From: Desulfovibrio sp. UIB00
GTDB lineage: Bacteria > Desulfobacterota > Desulfovibrionia > Desulfovibrionales > Desulfovibrionaceae
NCBI RefSeq assembly: GCF_022508225.1
Contig: NZ_JAETXJ010000004.1
Coordinates: 238,696-302,695 of the forward strand
Direction of reading: 5' to 3'
DNA: 64,000 bases
Shown: piece by piece, positions 1 through 7,743 of the stretch
How positions within the stretch are numbered: the stretch's first letter is position 1
Layout of the letters: the number at the start of each line of letters is the position of its first letter
The notes under the pieces: generated by a model
Told to the model about the DNA's origin: nothing
What the model saw: only the letters and a program-made list of their open reading frames with translations
Database searches by the model: none
Program-made: the position numbers and the translations under genes

Positions 1-941
1 CAGCCCATGCGCCCGCGCAACAGGTCGGCAACAACAGCGCGGGAAAGCGTGGCAGGATACTGCGGATCAAGCCCCTTGTGGTACAGATGCCCAAGCATCA
101 CCATACCGGGCCAGCCCTGTGCAAAAGCCTGCGCATAGGGCGCAAGGTCGGCCTTGGCATTCCAGCTGCGGGTGATATCCGTCAGCCCCAGATGCGAATC
201 CTTCTGCGCGCCGCCCTGACCGGGAAAATGCTTGAGCGCGGGGATGATGCCGCTCTGCGCCAGCCCCTGCCCAAAGGCCAGAGCGTGCGCAGCCACAAGG
301 GCCGGATTGGGGCTGAAGCTGCGCTCCAGCGCGCCAATGGCCGGGTTGGCGGGGTTGCTGTTCACATCCGCCACCGGGGCCAGATCAACAGAAATTCCCA
401 GCGAGGCCAGTTCCACGCCCAGTTGCCGGGCAATGGCGCGGGTTTTCTCCGGGCTGGCCGCGCCCATGCTCTGGGCGGAAGGCAGATCGGCAAAACCGCG
501 TTGCGGCTTGAGCCGCCGCACCCGTCCGCCCTCCTGGTCAACAGCTATGAACATGGGACAGGGGGACGCGGCCCGCAGCGAGGCTGTGAGCCGCCGCACC
601 TGCTGGGGCGAAATGATATTGCGTTCGCCGCCTGTGGTAACATCCCGGTCAAACAGGATAATATGTCCCACATGCCCGGCGCGCACATGGGCAAGAAAGG
701 CATCGCCCTGGGGCAGATCCGCTCCGCGAAAACCCAGCATGAGCATGGAGCCGATCATGACATCCAGCGATGGCGCGACACTGCCCGTATTTGTTTTAGC
801 GGGCGCGGCCTGCGCAGCCGAGGCTTCGGCGCTCAGCAGGGGCGAAAAACAGAGGGCCAGAGCAAATGCAAGCAGACAAAGTGCAGCCCCGCCCTTACGC
901 GCGGCAGCAAAAAAACTCTGGCTGGCGGAACAGCGCCTCAC
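1..941 (-). CDS. Glycoside hydrolase family 3 beta-N-acetylhexosaminidase, NagZ-like, exported (3' end outside window)
   Basis: Reading the minus strand gives an open frame that runs off the left edge. It has a Sec-type signal peptide (basic start, long Leu/Ala core, cleavage near LLSA-EA) and then a GH3 TIM barrel. Recognisable blocks are VDQEGGRV, DLAPVADVNSNP, KHFPGQGG followed by KDSHLGL, and PATLSRAVV. The family removes N-acetylglucosamine from peptidoglycan or related glycans; the signal peptide suggests periplasmic or lipid-anchored action. The DSH dyad of the flexible catalytic loop is present, but the usual His of KHFPGHG is Gln. The nucleophile Asp should lie just past the left edge. 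The start is a GTG at 941 (a TTG at 944 is possible) with only a weak ribosome site. It lies 46 bp downstream of the FmdE gene, so the two may be cotranscribed. Confidence 0.85.
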   Translation of the reverse strand, partial: MRRCSASQSFFAAARKGGAALCLLAFALALCFSPLLSAEASAAQAAPAKTNTGSVAPSLDVMIGSMLMLGFRGADLPQGDAFLAHVRAGHVGHIILFDRDVTTGGERNIISPQQVRRLTASLRAASPCPMFIAVDQEGGRVRRLKPQRGFADLPSAQSMGAASPEKTRAIARQLGVELASLGISVDLAPVADVNSNPANPAIGALERSFSPNPALVAAHALAFGQGLAQSGIIPALKHFPGQGGAQKDSHLGLTDITRSWNAKADLAPYAQAFAQGWPGMVMLGHLYHKGLDPQYPATLSRAVVADLLRGRMG

Positions 942-987
942 CAAGGGGGATTTGCCCCTGTTTACAGTATCAGACACGACTTTCGCC

Positions 988-1569
988 TCAGCTTTCAGGA
1001 TCAAGCGTTGTGTAAGGGGCCTGCCCTTGGCAACCAAGGCACTGCGGGCCATGATCCAGAGGATAGGCCTCGCCGCAGCGGGGGCAAATGCCGATGGTGC
1101 CCATGTGCCCATGCCCCAGAAAATTCTTGTCCACCTGCACGCGCTGCACCTTACAGATACTGTGCCCGGCTTCTTCAATTTGCCGTTCTAACTCCACGAT
1201 ATCCTGCGCATGCTTGGGCTTTTCCTTCATGAACCAGCCCTGGATTTCCGGATAGGCGAAGAGTTTTGCCGGGTCTATGCTCACGCGCACGCCCAGGCCT
1301 GTTTTTTTGTCGTACAGCGAAACCGCGTAAAGCCCCAGGTCGCGCACATGCAACCGTTTGTTGCCCGTGCTGCACAGGCTGAGCAGCTGCACCGCGTCCG
1401 GCAGGCATTTGCTGGTTTCCGCCAGTGCTTCAAAAAGGGTTCCTTCGGGCAGCATACCCTTGGCAAGCTCGACCATATAGCCACCGATAAGCAGGCCAGG
1501 AGCCGCGCAACCGTGAAACTCCTCTGCGATCCCGTGGAATTGCGAAAACGTATACGCGCCGATATTCAT
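988..1569 (-). CDS. FmdE family protein with C-terminal zinc ribbon
   Basis: A 193-residue protein matching the FmdE domain (formylmethanofuran dehydrogenase subunit E family, PF02663). The N-terminal part contains FHGCAAPGLLIGG, a conserved His/Cys motif of the family. The C terminus carries two CxxC pairs (CPRCGEAY and CLGCQG), which should bind zinc. FmdE-like proteins occur widely in sulfate reducers that lack methanogenesis; their role is unproven, though molybdopterin or metal handling has been suggested. No formylmethanofuran dehydrogenase genes are nearby. I chose the ATG at 1569 (MNIGAY) over an upstream in-frame start, because a GGA lies at suitable distance. It probably forms a two-gene unit with the GH3 gene. 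Confidence 0.85.
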   Translation of the reverse strand: MNIGAYTFSQFHGIAEEFHGCAAPGLLIGGYMVELAKGMLPEGTLFEALAETSKCLPDAVQLLSLCSTGNKRLHVRDLGLYAVSLYDKKTGLGVRVSIDPAKLFAYPEIQGWFMKEKPKHAQDIVELERQIEEAGHSICKVQRVQVDKNFLGHGHMGTIGICPRCGEAYPLDHGPQCLGCQGQAPYTTLDPES

Positions 1570-1814
1570 GGACATTCCGTCGTGCTGCCCGCCGTGTGCG
1601 GAAGGTAAGGTGGGATGCGCAGGCAGGATGGCTGCGCCAAGAGGCAAAATTCCTCCTGTCACTTGGCATCATTTGCCGCCCAGCGTCAAGTGCGCACGGC
1701 AGCTGTGCTTGACCCGGCAGAGCGCGGACTGCTATCGGTTGAGCACGGTCAGATTCATGCATCAGCATTCCGCGCTAACCTGTACGGGCGGCATAACCGC
1801 ATGAGGCACCTCAC

Positions 1815-2363
1815 ATGCAGGCTCTTATAATCATAGATATTCAGAACGATTACTTCCCCGGCGGCAAGATGGAACTTTGCGGCAGCGAGGCAGCGGCCAA
1901 TAATGCCGCCCTGCTGCTCAAGGCCTTTCGCAAGGCTGGAAAACCCGTTTTTCATGTGCAGCATATTTCTCTTGCGCCCACTGCCACTTTTTTTCTGCCC
2001 GGCACCACAGGTGCGCTCATTCATGGCAGCGTTGCCCCCCTTTCGGGCGAAGCCGTAGTGGAAAAACACTTTCCCAATTCCTTCCGCGACACCACCCTGC
2101 TTGGCCTGCTTCAGGCGCAGAATATCACGGACATTGCCATAGCGGGCATGATGACCCACATGTGCGTGGATACCACCACACGCGCTGCCTTTGACCTTGG
2201 CTTCACCTGCCATCTTGCCCACGATGCCTGCGCCACCCGCGATCTTGCGCACAATGGCAAAACAGTAAGCGCCTCCCATGTGCAAACAGCCTACATGGCT
2301 GCCCTTGGGCAGGTATTCGCTCAGGTGCGCAGCACGCAGGAACTGTGCGCGGCCATCAGCTAG
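1815..2363 (+). CDS. Cysteine hydrolase (isochorismatase/nicotinamidase-like)
   Basis: A 182-residue cytosolic alpha/beta hydrolase of the isochorismatase-like superfamily. The expected triad is visible: Asp8 in IIIDIQNDYF, Lys84 in VVEKHFPNSF and Cys117 in MMTHMCVDTTTRAA, the last with the usual MCV nucleophile elbow. Members hydrolyse amides such as nicotinamide, or ureido and vinyl-ether substrates. Nothing in the sequence fixes the substrate. The metal-binding His set of true nicotinamidases is not clearly present, so PncA is not claimed. It precedes the nucleotidase gene by 67 bp, which hold a weak hairpin. It is divergent from the FmdE gene across about 245 bp in which I see no clear operator. 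Confidence 0.85.
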   Translation: MQALIIIDIQNDYFPGGKMELCGSEAAANNAALLLKAFRKAGKPVFHVQHISLAPTATFFLPGTTGALIHGSVAPLSGEAVVEKHFPNSFRDTTLLGLLQAQNITDIAIAGMMTHMCVDTTTRAAFDLGFTCHLAHDACATRDLAHNGKTVSASHVQTAYMAALGQVFAQVRSTQELCAAIS

Positions 2364-2394
2364 AGCAGTTAAGCCACTTCATTCGCAAACTGCT
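2364..2394 (+). terminator. Weak hairpin after the cysteine hydrolase gene
   Basis: A 7-bp inverted repeat (AGCAGTT at 2364-2370, AACTGCT at 2388-2394) is followed by TTTAAA. It may attenuate transcription between the hydrolase and the nucleotidase. The stem is short and the T-run poor, so this is tentative. Confidence 0.3.
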
Positions 2395-2430
2395 TTAAAC
2401 CGCGCTGCACACTCCATCAGGGGGAATATC

Positions 2431-4062
2431 ATGGCGTCATTCCTGTTGCGATTCCGTTTTTCCGCACTGGCTCTGTTTTTGTGGGCCAGCCTGCTTGCAG
2501 GCTTTTCGCTGGTTTCCCTGCCCTGCCATGCGCAGGAAAAGGCGGGCCTCGAGCTGCTCTTGCTGCACACCAACGACCTGCACTCCTACCTTGCGGGCAG
2601 GGATGCCCACGGCAACGCCTGCCTGAAATCCGAGGGCTGCACGGGCGGCTTTGCCCGCCTTGCCACAGCCATGAAGCGCGCCCGCGCGGAGCACGACAAC
2701 GTGCTGGCCGTGGACGCTGGCGACCAGTTTCAGGGCACCCTGTTTTTTACCGCCAACAAATGGCCCATGCTGGCCGACATCAACAGCCTGATGCCCTATG
2801 ACGCCATGACGCTGGGCAATCACGAATTTGACGATGGCTGCGAGGCCACAGCCGGATTTGTACGGGCGCAGCCCTACCCGGTGCTGGCCGCCAATCTGGA
2901 TGCCCGCCCCGGCTGCCCTCTGCGCGGAACACCCTTCCGCCCATGGATCATCAAGGAGGTGCGCGGGGTCAAGGTGGGCATTGTGGGGCTTGCCAACCCC
3001 AGCGTGCGCACGCTTTCTGCGGCCTGCCCCGAAACGTGGTTCTACAAGAGCGAAACAACGCTGAAAATGGCTGTGGCTGAGCTGGAAAAGCAGGGAGTGC
3101 GGCACATCATAGCCGTGACGCATCTTGGCCTGCCAAAGGATCTGGAACTGGCCCGCAAGGTGGACGGCGTGGATATCATTGTGGGCGGGCACACCCACGA
3201 CTACCTTGGCCCCAAATCATCCAAGGGGCCGTACCCCATTGTGGAGCACTCGCCCTCGGGCAAGACTGTTCTGGTGGTCACTGCCGGGGCGCTTGCCAAG
3301 TATCTGGGCCAGCTCGACGTGACCTTTGACGCGCAGGGCGTCCCTGTGCGCTGGCAGGGCGAGGCCCTGCCGCTGGATGCCTCCATTCCGCCCGACCCGG
3401 ATGTGGAAGCCAAGATCGCCCAGTATGCTCAAAAGCTGGAAGCCTTCACCTCCGTTACCGTGGGGCAGAACAACCTGAATGCGCCTGACGGCCTGCATCA
3501 GTGCCGCATAGGTGAATGCCTTTCCGGCCTGATCGCCACAGACTCCATGCTGGATTATGGCCGCGCCTATGGAGCGCAGGCCGCCATTATCAACGGCGGA
3601 GGCCTACGCGCTCCCCTGCGGCAAGGCGCGCTGAACCTTGGCGACATGCTGGCCGTGCTGCCCTTTGGCAACAAGGTCATCATCCGCGATTTCACAGGAG
3701 AACAACTGCTGGCCGCTCTGGAACACGGCGTGGCCGACAACAAGGGCGTTGGCTCCCCCGTCTTGCACACGGCGGGCCTGCGCTACGTGTATAATCCCGC
3801 CCTGCCCTCCGGCAAACGCATTGTGCGCGCAGAACTGCTGGACGCGGACGGAACCGCGCACGCCCTTGACCCTGCCGCCCGCTACCGGGTGGTTCTTGTG
3901 GATTATCTGGAACGCCGGGGCGATGGCTACGCCATGCTTGCCAAGGGATCGCCCGTGGAAGCCCCCGACCCGGTGGATGTGGACGTGCTGGCGGCATACA
4001 TCAAAAAATTCAGCCCGCTGACAGCCTTGCCGCCTGACCGACTGATCCGCCAGACAAACTGA
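2431..4062 (+). CDS. Periplasmic 5'-nucleotidase / 2',3'-cyclic phosphodiesterase family (UshA-like)
   Basis: A 543-residue protein with a signal peptide (hydrophobic core SALALFLWASLLAGF, cleavage after CHAQ). The N-terminal metallophosphoesterase domain has metal motifs HTNDLHS, DAGDQFQG, GNHEFDDG and GGHTHDYL. The C-terminal 5'-nucleotidase domain has INGGGLRAPL and the substrate-clamping region YLERRGDGYAML. The family dephosphorylates nucleotides in the periplasm so that nucleosides and phosphate can be taken up. The start is the ATG at 2431 behind AGGGGG; an upstream in-frame extension has no signal peptide logic and is dropped. Length and motif order are normal for the family. Confidence 0.93.
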   Translation: MASFLLRFRFSALALFLWASLLAGFSLVSLPCHAQEKAGLELLLLHTNDLHSYLAGRDAHGNACLKSEGCTGGFARLATAMKRARAEHDNVLAVDAGDQFQGTLFFTANKWPMLADINSLMPYDAMTLGNHEFDDGCEATAGFVRAQPYPVLAANLDARPGCPLRGTPFRPWIIKEVRGVKVGIVGLANPSVRTLSAACPETWFYKSETTLKMAVAELEKQGVRHIIAVTHLGLPKDLELARKVDGVDIIVGGHTHDYLGPKSSKGPYPIVEHSPSGKTVLVVTAGALAKYLGQLDVTFDAQGVPVRWQGEALPLDASIPPDPDVEAKIAQYAQKLEAFTSVTVGQNNLNAPDGLHQCRIGECLSGLIATDSMLDYGRAYGAQAAIINGGGLRAPLRQGALNLGDMLAVLPFGNKVIIRDFTGEQLLAALEHGVADNKGVGSPVLHTAGLRYVYNPALPSGKRIVRAELLDADGTAHALDPAARYRVVLVDYLERRGDGYAMLAKGSPVEAPDPVDVDVLAAYIKKFSPLTALPPDRLIRQTN

Positions 4063-4126
4063 TTGCTGCATGGGCGCAGGCTGCCCCCGCGCGGGCCATG
4101 CCTGAGAGAGTCTGAACATGCCGTAA

Positions 4127-4162
4127 CATGCCCGCCCTTGGGACTTGCCAAGGGCGGGCATG
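4127..4162 (+). other. Perfect 15-bp palindromic hairpin before the BASS transporter gene
   Basis: CATGCCCGCCCTTGG (4127-4141) is exactly mirrored at 4148-4162 around the loop GACTTG. There is no T-run, so it is not a standard intrinsic terminator. It sits between the nucleotidase stop (4062) and the transporter start (4194) and could end the first transcript or act as a regulatory hairpin in the leader of the second. Confidence 0.55.
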
Positions 4163-4193
4163 TTGGGCAGTGTGGCGAAAAAGTTGAGGCCTT

Positions 4194-5135
4194 ATGAATT
4201 CCCGCGACCTTATCATGGTCCTTTCTTCGCTGCTTTCCATGGCGGCGGGCGTTTTTCTGCCCCAGGCGGCAGAGCCACTTGCCGCAATGCCGCGCCTTAT
4301 TCTCATTTTCATGCTTTATATGAGTTTTCTGGCTGTGGGCATGGAAGCCCTGATGCGCGAAACACGCCACATGAAGGGCACGCTCTGTTTTCTGGTAGCC
4401 TTGCGGCTTGCGGTGTTGCCGCTGCTGTGCCTTGCGGTTTTCCGCCTGCTCATGCCCCAGTTTGCGCTGGGGGCCTTTCTGCTTGGCGCAGCGCCCGTGG
4501 GGGTCATGGCCGCTGTTTTTTCGCTCATGGTGGGGGCCAATACGGCGCTTATTCTTGTGGCCAACATCGCCACGTCCCTGCTGCTGCCCGCAAGCCTGCC
4601 CGCCGTGCTTTCCGCTACCGATGCCGCGCTACGCCTGCTGGGCCTTGAGCCGCTCAACATGCCTGCGCACCTGGAACTGGGGCACATGAGCCTGTCGCTC
4701 TGCGTGACCATTCTTGTGCCCTTTGCCGCCGCGCATATTACGCGCATTCACCTTGACGGGCTCCGCAACCTGCTTTTACGCTGGCAGTTCCCGCTCATAA
4801 CCGTGTCCATCGTGATTTCCAACATTGCCATTTTCAGCCACTACGGCGATCTGCTGCGGCAATCGCCCGACCTGCTGCTCAAATCGCTGGGCGCAGCCTC
4901 CCTGCTCTGCCTCATCATGACGCTTGCCGCCATCCCCCTGGCCCGCCGCATGAGCAGGCAGGTGGGCATGGCCTTTCAGATTTCGTTCGGCGTTATCAAC
5001 AATGTGCTGGTGATGATTGTCTGCATGGAATTTTTCAGCGCCACAGAGGCGATCATGGCCGCCGCCTATCTGGCCCCCCTGTACGTGCTGCTGTTTTATT
5101 ACCGCCTGTGCAGCCGGGATAAAAGGCAGGGCTGA
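4194..5135 (+). CDS. Bile acid:sodium symporter (BASS) family transporter
   Basis: A 313-residue membrane protein with about nine to ten hydrophobic segments and almost no soluble part. The pattern fits BASS/SBF-type secondary carriers: GAAPVGVMAAVFSLMVGANT in the first half, followed by a helix-breaking segment, and SFGVINNVLVM in the second. Bacterial members carry organic anions such as pantoate, keto-acids or bile acids, usually driven by sodium. The substrate cannot be read from sequence here. The start ATG at 4194 follows GAGG at good spacing. The preceding gene codes for a nucleotidase, but the hairpin between them argues against tight coupling. Confidence 0.75.
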   Translation: MNSRDLIMVLSSLLSMAAGVFLPQAAEPLAAMPRLILIFMLYMSFLAVGMEALMRETRHMKGTLCFLVALRLAVLPLLCLAVFRLLMPQFALGAFLLGAAPVGVMAAVFSLMVGANTALILVANIATSLLLPASLPAVLSATDAALRLLGLEPLNMPAHLELGHMSLSLCVTILVPFAAAHITRIHLDGLRNLLLRWQFPLITVSIVISNIAIFSHYGDLLRQSPDLLLKSLGAASLLCLIMTLAAIPLARRMSRQVGMAFQISFGVINNVLVMIVCMEFFSATEAIMAAAYLAPLYVLLFYYRLCSRDKRQG

Positions 5136-5208
5136 CATGGCAGGGAATGCACTACTCCGGCGGCAAAAACGGGTTTACTTGCGGCCCCGGCAGATGTAGA
5201 AATTACCC

Positions 5209-5272
5209 AGGGGATGGAGTTCCCCTTGAACCGCATTTGCTGATAACTCCTACCAGGGCCAGGGCGTTGGTA
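5209..5272 (+). ncRNA. Fluoride riboswitch (crcB RNA motif)
   Basis: The conserved core is readable: GGGGATGGAGTTCCCC at 5210-5225 (P1 side and loop), AACCGC, then GCTGATAACTCCTACC at 5239-5254. This matches the class consensus GGNGATGGNGTNCNCC...GCTGATNNCTCCTAC. A downstream helix CTACCA (5250-5255)/TGGTAG (5267-5272) follows. An intrinsic terminator comes next and crcB starts 140 bp later, which is the expected arrangement for fluoride-triggered antitermination. Confidence 0.92.
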
Positions 5273-5284
5273 GACTATTTTGCG

Positions 5285-5312
5285 ACCGCGCCAAAGCGCG
5301 GTTGCTTTTTTT
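5285..5312 (+). terminator. Intrinsic terminator forming the riboswitch expression platform
   Basis: ACCGCGC (5285-5291), loop CAAA, GCGCGGT (5296-5302), then TGC and seven T's (5306-5312). It lies between the fluoride aptamer and crcB, so it should be suppressed when fluoride binds. Confidence 0.88.
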
Positions 5313-5411
5313 ATTCAACGCCGGGGCATTACCGCTGCCATCGGCAAGCATGAAAAAGCGGGCAGCGTGGGCCTTTACCAGCCGTACTTGCACCGCATAA
5401 CGGATTGACGC

Positions 5412-5801
5412 ATGGTCAAAAACGTTCTTGTCATCACATTGGGGGCCGGGGCCGGGGCCTGCCTTCGCTGGGTGCTTTCAATGCTGCTCAATTCCATCTT
5501 TCCGGCTATCCCGCTTGGTACGGTGGCCGCCAATTTCCTCGGCGGGTTCGGCATCGGGCTTTCGCTGGGCGTGTTCAACTCGCTGCCCGGTCTGGCCCCC
5601 GAATGGCGGCTGCTTGTCATCACTGGTTTTCTGGGCGGCCTCACCACCTTTTCCACCTTCACGGCAGAGATCGGCACCCTGCTGCAGGAACAACGCATAG
5701 GCATGGCCGCCGGGGCCATAGCCCTGCACGTCTGCGGCTCGCTGATCTGTTTTTTCATGGGCCTTGGCGCAGTTTCGCTTCTCAAATCCCTCTTTCGTTA
5801 G
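5412..5801 (+). CDS. crcB: Fluoride ion channel CrcB/FluC
   Basis: A 129-residue protein with four transmembrane helices. It has the Fluc motifs [10 protein letters not shown] near the N terminus, [11 protein letters not shown] in helix 2 and [12 protein letters not shown] in helix 3 (the sodium-site and polar-track Thr/Ser/Phe residues). Fluc channels form dual-topology dimers that let cytoplasmic fluoride leave the cell. A single gene is consistent with a homodimer. It is controlled by the fluoride riboswitch just upstream and is followed 9 bp later by a DUF190 gene, a frequent fluoride-operon partner. Confidence 0.96.
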   Translation: MVKNVLVITLGAGAGACLRWVLSMLLNSIFPAIPLGTVAANFLGGFGIGLSLGVFNSLPGLAPEWRLLVITGFLGGLTTFSTFTAEIGTLLQEQRIGMAAGAIALHVCGSLICFFMGLGAVSLLKSLFR

Positions 5802-5810
5802 GAGCAGGCC

Positions 5811-6143
5811 ATGAACGGCTACAGACTGACATTTTATACGCAGCAGGGGCGCTCGCACGGGCACATGAGCATTGCGGAATGGCTGCTCAAGGAAGCAAAG
5901 GCCATTGGCGTTGAGGGCGCGACCTTTGCCGCAGCGCAAGGCGGCTACGGGCGCGACGGCAAATACCACAGCGCACGCTTTTTTGATGTGGGCGAGCAGC
6001 CCATGGAAGTGACCATGGCCGTGAGCCCGGAACACAGCGAGCAGCTTTTTGCCCGCATTGAGCAGGAAAATCTGCAGATATTCTACATGAAAATCCCTGT
6101 GGAATTCGGCATCACCTGCTCGGGGAAAAATCAGCCCGCCTGA
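5811..6143 (+). CDS. DUF190 domain protein of the fluoride operon
   Basis: A 110-residue soluble protein matching DUF190 (PII-like fold). Typical features are the opening YRLTFYTQQG, the central GATFAAAQGGYGRDGKYHSARFF block reordered into beta-alpha-beta segments, and MEVTMAV. It starts 9 bp after crcB behind AGGAG and so is certainly cotranscribed. DUF190 genes often accompany crcB in bacteria; a ligand-sensing or channel-modulating role has been suggested, but no function is established. Nothing looks truncated. Confidence 0.88.
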   Translation: MNGYRLTFYTQQGRSHGHMSIAEWLLKEAKAIGVEGATFAAAQGGYGRDGKYHSARFFDVGEQPMEVTMAVSPEHSEQLFARIEQENLQIFYMKIPVEFGITCSGKNQPA

Positions 6144-6173
6144 CCCCAGACGGCCCCCTCCCAATAAAGAAAC

Positions 6174-6212
6174 CCCCGGCGGAAACGGCCTCTCAGACCA
6201 CATCCGCCGGGG
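6174..6212 (-). terminator. Terminator for cinA (minus strand), at a convergent junction
   Basis: CCCCGGCGGA (6174-6183) pairs with TCCGCCGGGG (6203-6212). On the minus strand the stem is followed by GTTTCTTTATT, so it serves cinA best. It may also stop readthrough from the DUF190 gene. Confidence 0.75.
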
Positions 6213-6237
6213 ATTCAAAACTTCGGCAGCCAAAAAA

Positions 6238-7509
6238 CTAGGCCTGACCCAGACTCCACTGATCTTCCACCGGCAGATCGGCAAGACGGCGGCGCAGCAT
6301 GTCCAGCGCATGGCTTGAGGCAAGGCGGCGCGTCCATTCGCGGCCCAGATAACGTCCCTGCGGGCGCATGACGCGCAGCCAGACATGCTCCGCATCGCTC
6401 AGGGCAATATATACAAGACCCACAGGCTTTTGCGGGGTACCGCCGCCAGGGCCAGCCACGCCGGTGATGCCAATGCCGTAATCAGCGCCGCTGTGCTCGC
6501 GCACGCCCTGGGCCATGGCCCGCGCCACCTCCGGGCTGACAGCCCCGTGCGCGCACAGCATATCGTGCGGCACGCCGAGCAGCCGTTCCTTGGCTTCGTT
6601 GGCATAGGTTACCATGCCGTAACCAAAAACATCCGATGCACCGGGCTGGTCAGTGATGCGCTTGGCAAGCAGGCCACCGGTGCAGGATTCCGCAGTGGCA
6701 AGGGTTTTGCCCTGACGCGCCAGCTCCTGCACAGCCACTGCCTCCAGCCCCGCAACATTCACGCCGTACACAAAGTGCCCCAGCAGCTTGCGCACCTCCG
6801 CCACCATGGGGGCAGCCAGAGCCTCGGCAGCGGCGGCATCCTGCGCCTTGGCTGTTACCCGCACGAACATTTCCGCATCGCCCGCATAAGTTGCCGCCGT
6901 GGGATTGGCCCCGCCAGTCAGCCCCGCAATGCGCAAGGCAGCCACGCCCTCGCCTATGCCAAAGGTCTTTACCATGAACGATGAAATGACCGACCCGCTC
7001 ATGCTCCGCAAAAAGGGCACGGCGCTGTCGTGCAGCATGGGCAGCAGTTCGGATGGCGGCCCAGGCAGCATGAGCACCCAGCGCCCCTCGCCCGCAGGCG
7101 TGGCGCAGCCGGGGGCGGTACCCGCCAGATTGGGAAAAGCCACGGATCCGCGCGGCAACATGGCCTGCTTGGCCTGATTGGCCGACATGGGGCGCGTGCC
7201 AAAATATTCCCGCAGCCGCGCCATGCTGTCCGCATGTTCCTCAAGCGGCGCTTCGGCCACCAGAGCTACAGTTTCCTTGGTCAGATCGTCTTCCGTTGGG
7301 CCTAGGCCGCCGGTGGTGATGACCACCTCCGCGCGTTCCAGCGCCTCGCGCAGAGCTTTCTCGAGCCGTTGCGGATTGTCGCCCACGGTATGCACCTGCA
7401 AAAGATCCATCCCCAGTGCGGAAAGCTCCCGCGCCACATGTGTCGCATCCGTATTGACCGTATGGCCCAGCAGGAGTTCTGTGCCGACCGATATTATTTC
7501 CGCCTTCAT
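6238..7509 (-). CDS. cinA: CinA family protein: molybdopterin-binding domain plus nicotinamide-nucleotide amidase domain
   Basis: A 423-residue protein. The N-terminal half is the MoaB/MogA-like domain (GTELLLGHTVNTDATH, TTGGLGPTEDDLT). The C-terminal half is the CinA amidase domain (TAESCTGGLLAKRIT with the catalytic Ser, GITGVAGPGGGTPQKPVG). In other bacteria CinA converts NMN to nicotinate mononucleotide and has ADP-ribose pyrophosphatase activity, cleaning up pyridine nucleotides. The start is the ATG at 7509 with a GGAGG six bases upstream; a longer in-frame extension lacks support. It is convergent with the fluoride operon and divergent from metY. Confidence 0.92.
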   Translation of the reverse strand: MKAEIISVGTELLLGHTVNTDATHVARELSALGMDLLQVHTVGDNPQRLEKALREALERAEVVITTGGLGPTEDDLTKETVALVAEAPLEEHADSMARLREYFGTRPMSANQAKQAMLPRGSVAFPNLAGTAPGCATPAGEGRWVLMLPGPPSELLPMLHDSAVPFLRSMSGSVISSFMVKTFGIGEGVAALRIAGLTGGANPTAATYAGDAEMFVRVTAKAQDAAAAEALAAPMVAEVRKLLGHFVYGVNVAGLEAVAVQELARQGKTLATAESCTGGLLAKRITDQPGASDVFGYGMVTYANEAKERLLGVPHDMLCAHGAVSPEVARAMAQGVREHSGADYGIGITGVAGPGGGTPQKPVGLVYIALSDAEHVWLRVMRPQGRYLGREWTRRLASSHALDMLRRRLADLPVEDQWSLGQA

Positions 7510-7665
7510 GCGGCCTCCGTTTTGCTTGATGCACACCCCGCCCGCAAAGGCTTGGGACGTGCCGTTGAGCATCCTAATCTCCCAGCCTGCACGGCGCAAG
7601 ACTGACGCGCCACGCACGCAAGATTTCCCGGCAGGACTTGCTTGACAAGCCCGAATATCTGGGCC

Positions 7666-7698
7666 AATCATTTCTTACCAATTTACTAAGAAATGATT
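7666..7698. promoter_or_regulatory. 12-bp inverted repeat upstream of metY, candidate operator
   Basis: AATCATTTCTTA (7666-7677) and its exact reverse complement TAAGAAATGATT (7687-7698) are separated by nine bases. A GATAAT hexamer follows at 7709-7714, possibly a -10 element, and metY begins at 7744. The AT-rich palindrome stands out from its GC-rich surroundings. I infer binding of a dimeric repressor or activator of sulfur-amino-acid genes; the regulator is unknown. Confidence 0.6.
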
Positions 7699-7743
7699 TG
7701 TCGACTAGGATAATACAAACTGCAAAAGAATCAGGGGACTGAA

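Noticed and set aside
78..1232. A 384-codon plus-strand frame at the left edge
   Set aside because: It is antisense to the GH3 hexosaminidase, which has clear motifs on the minus strand.
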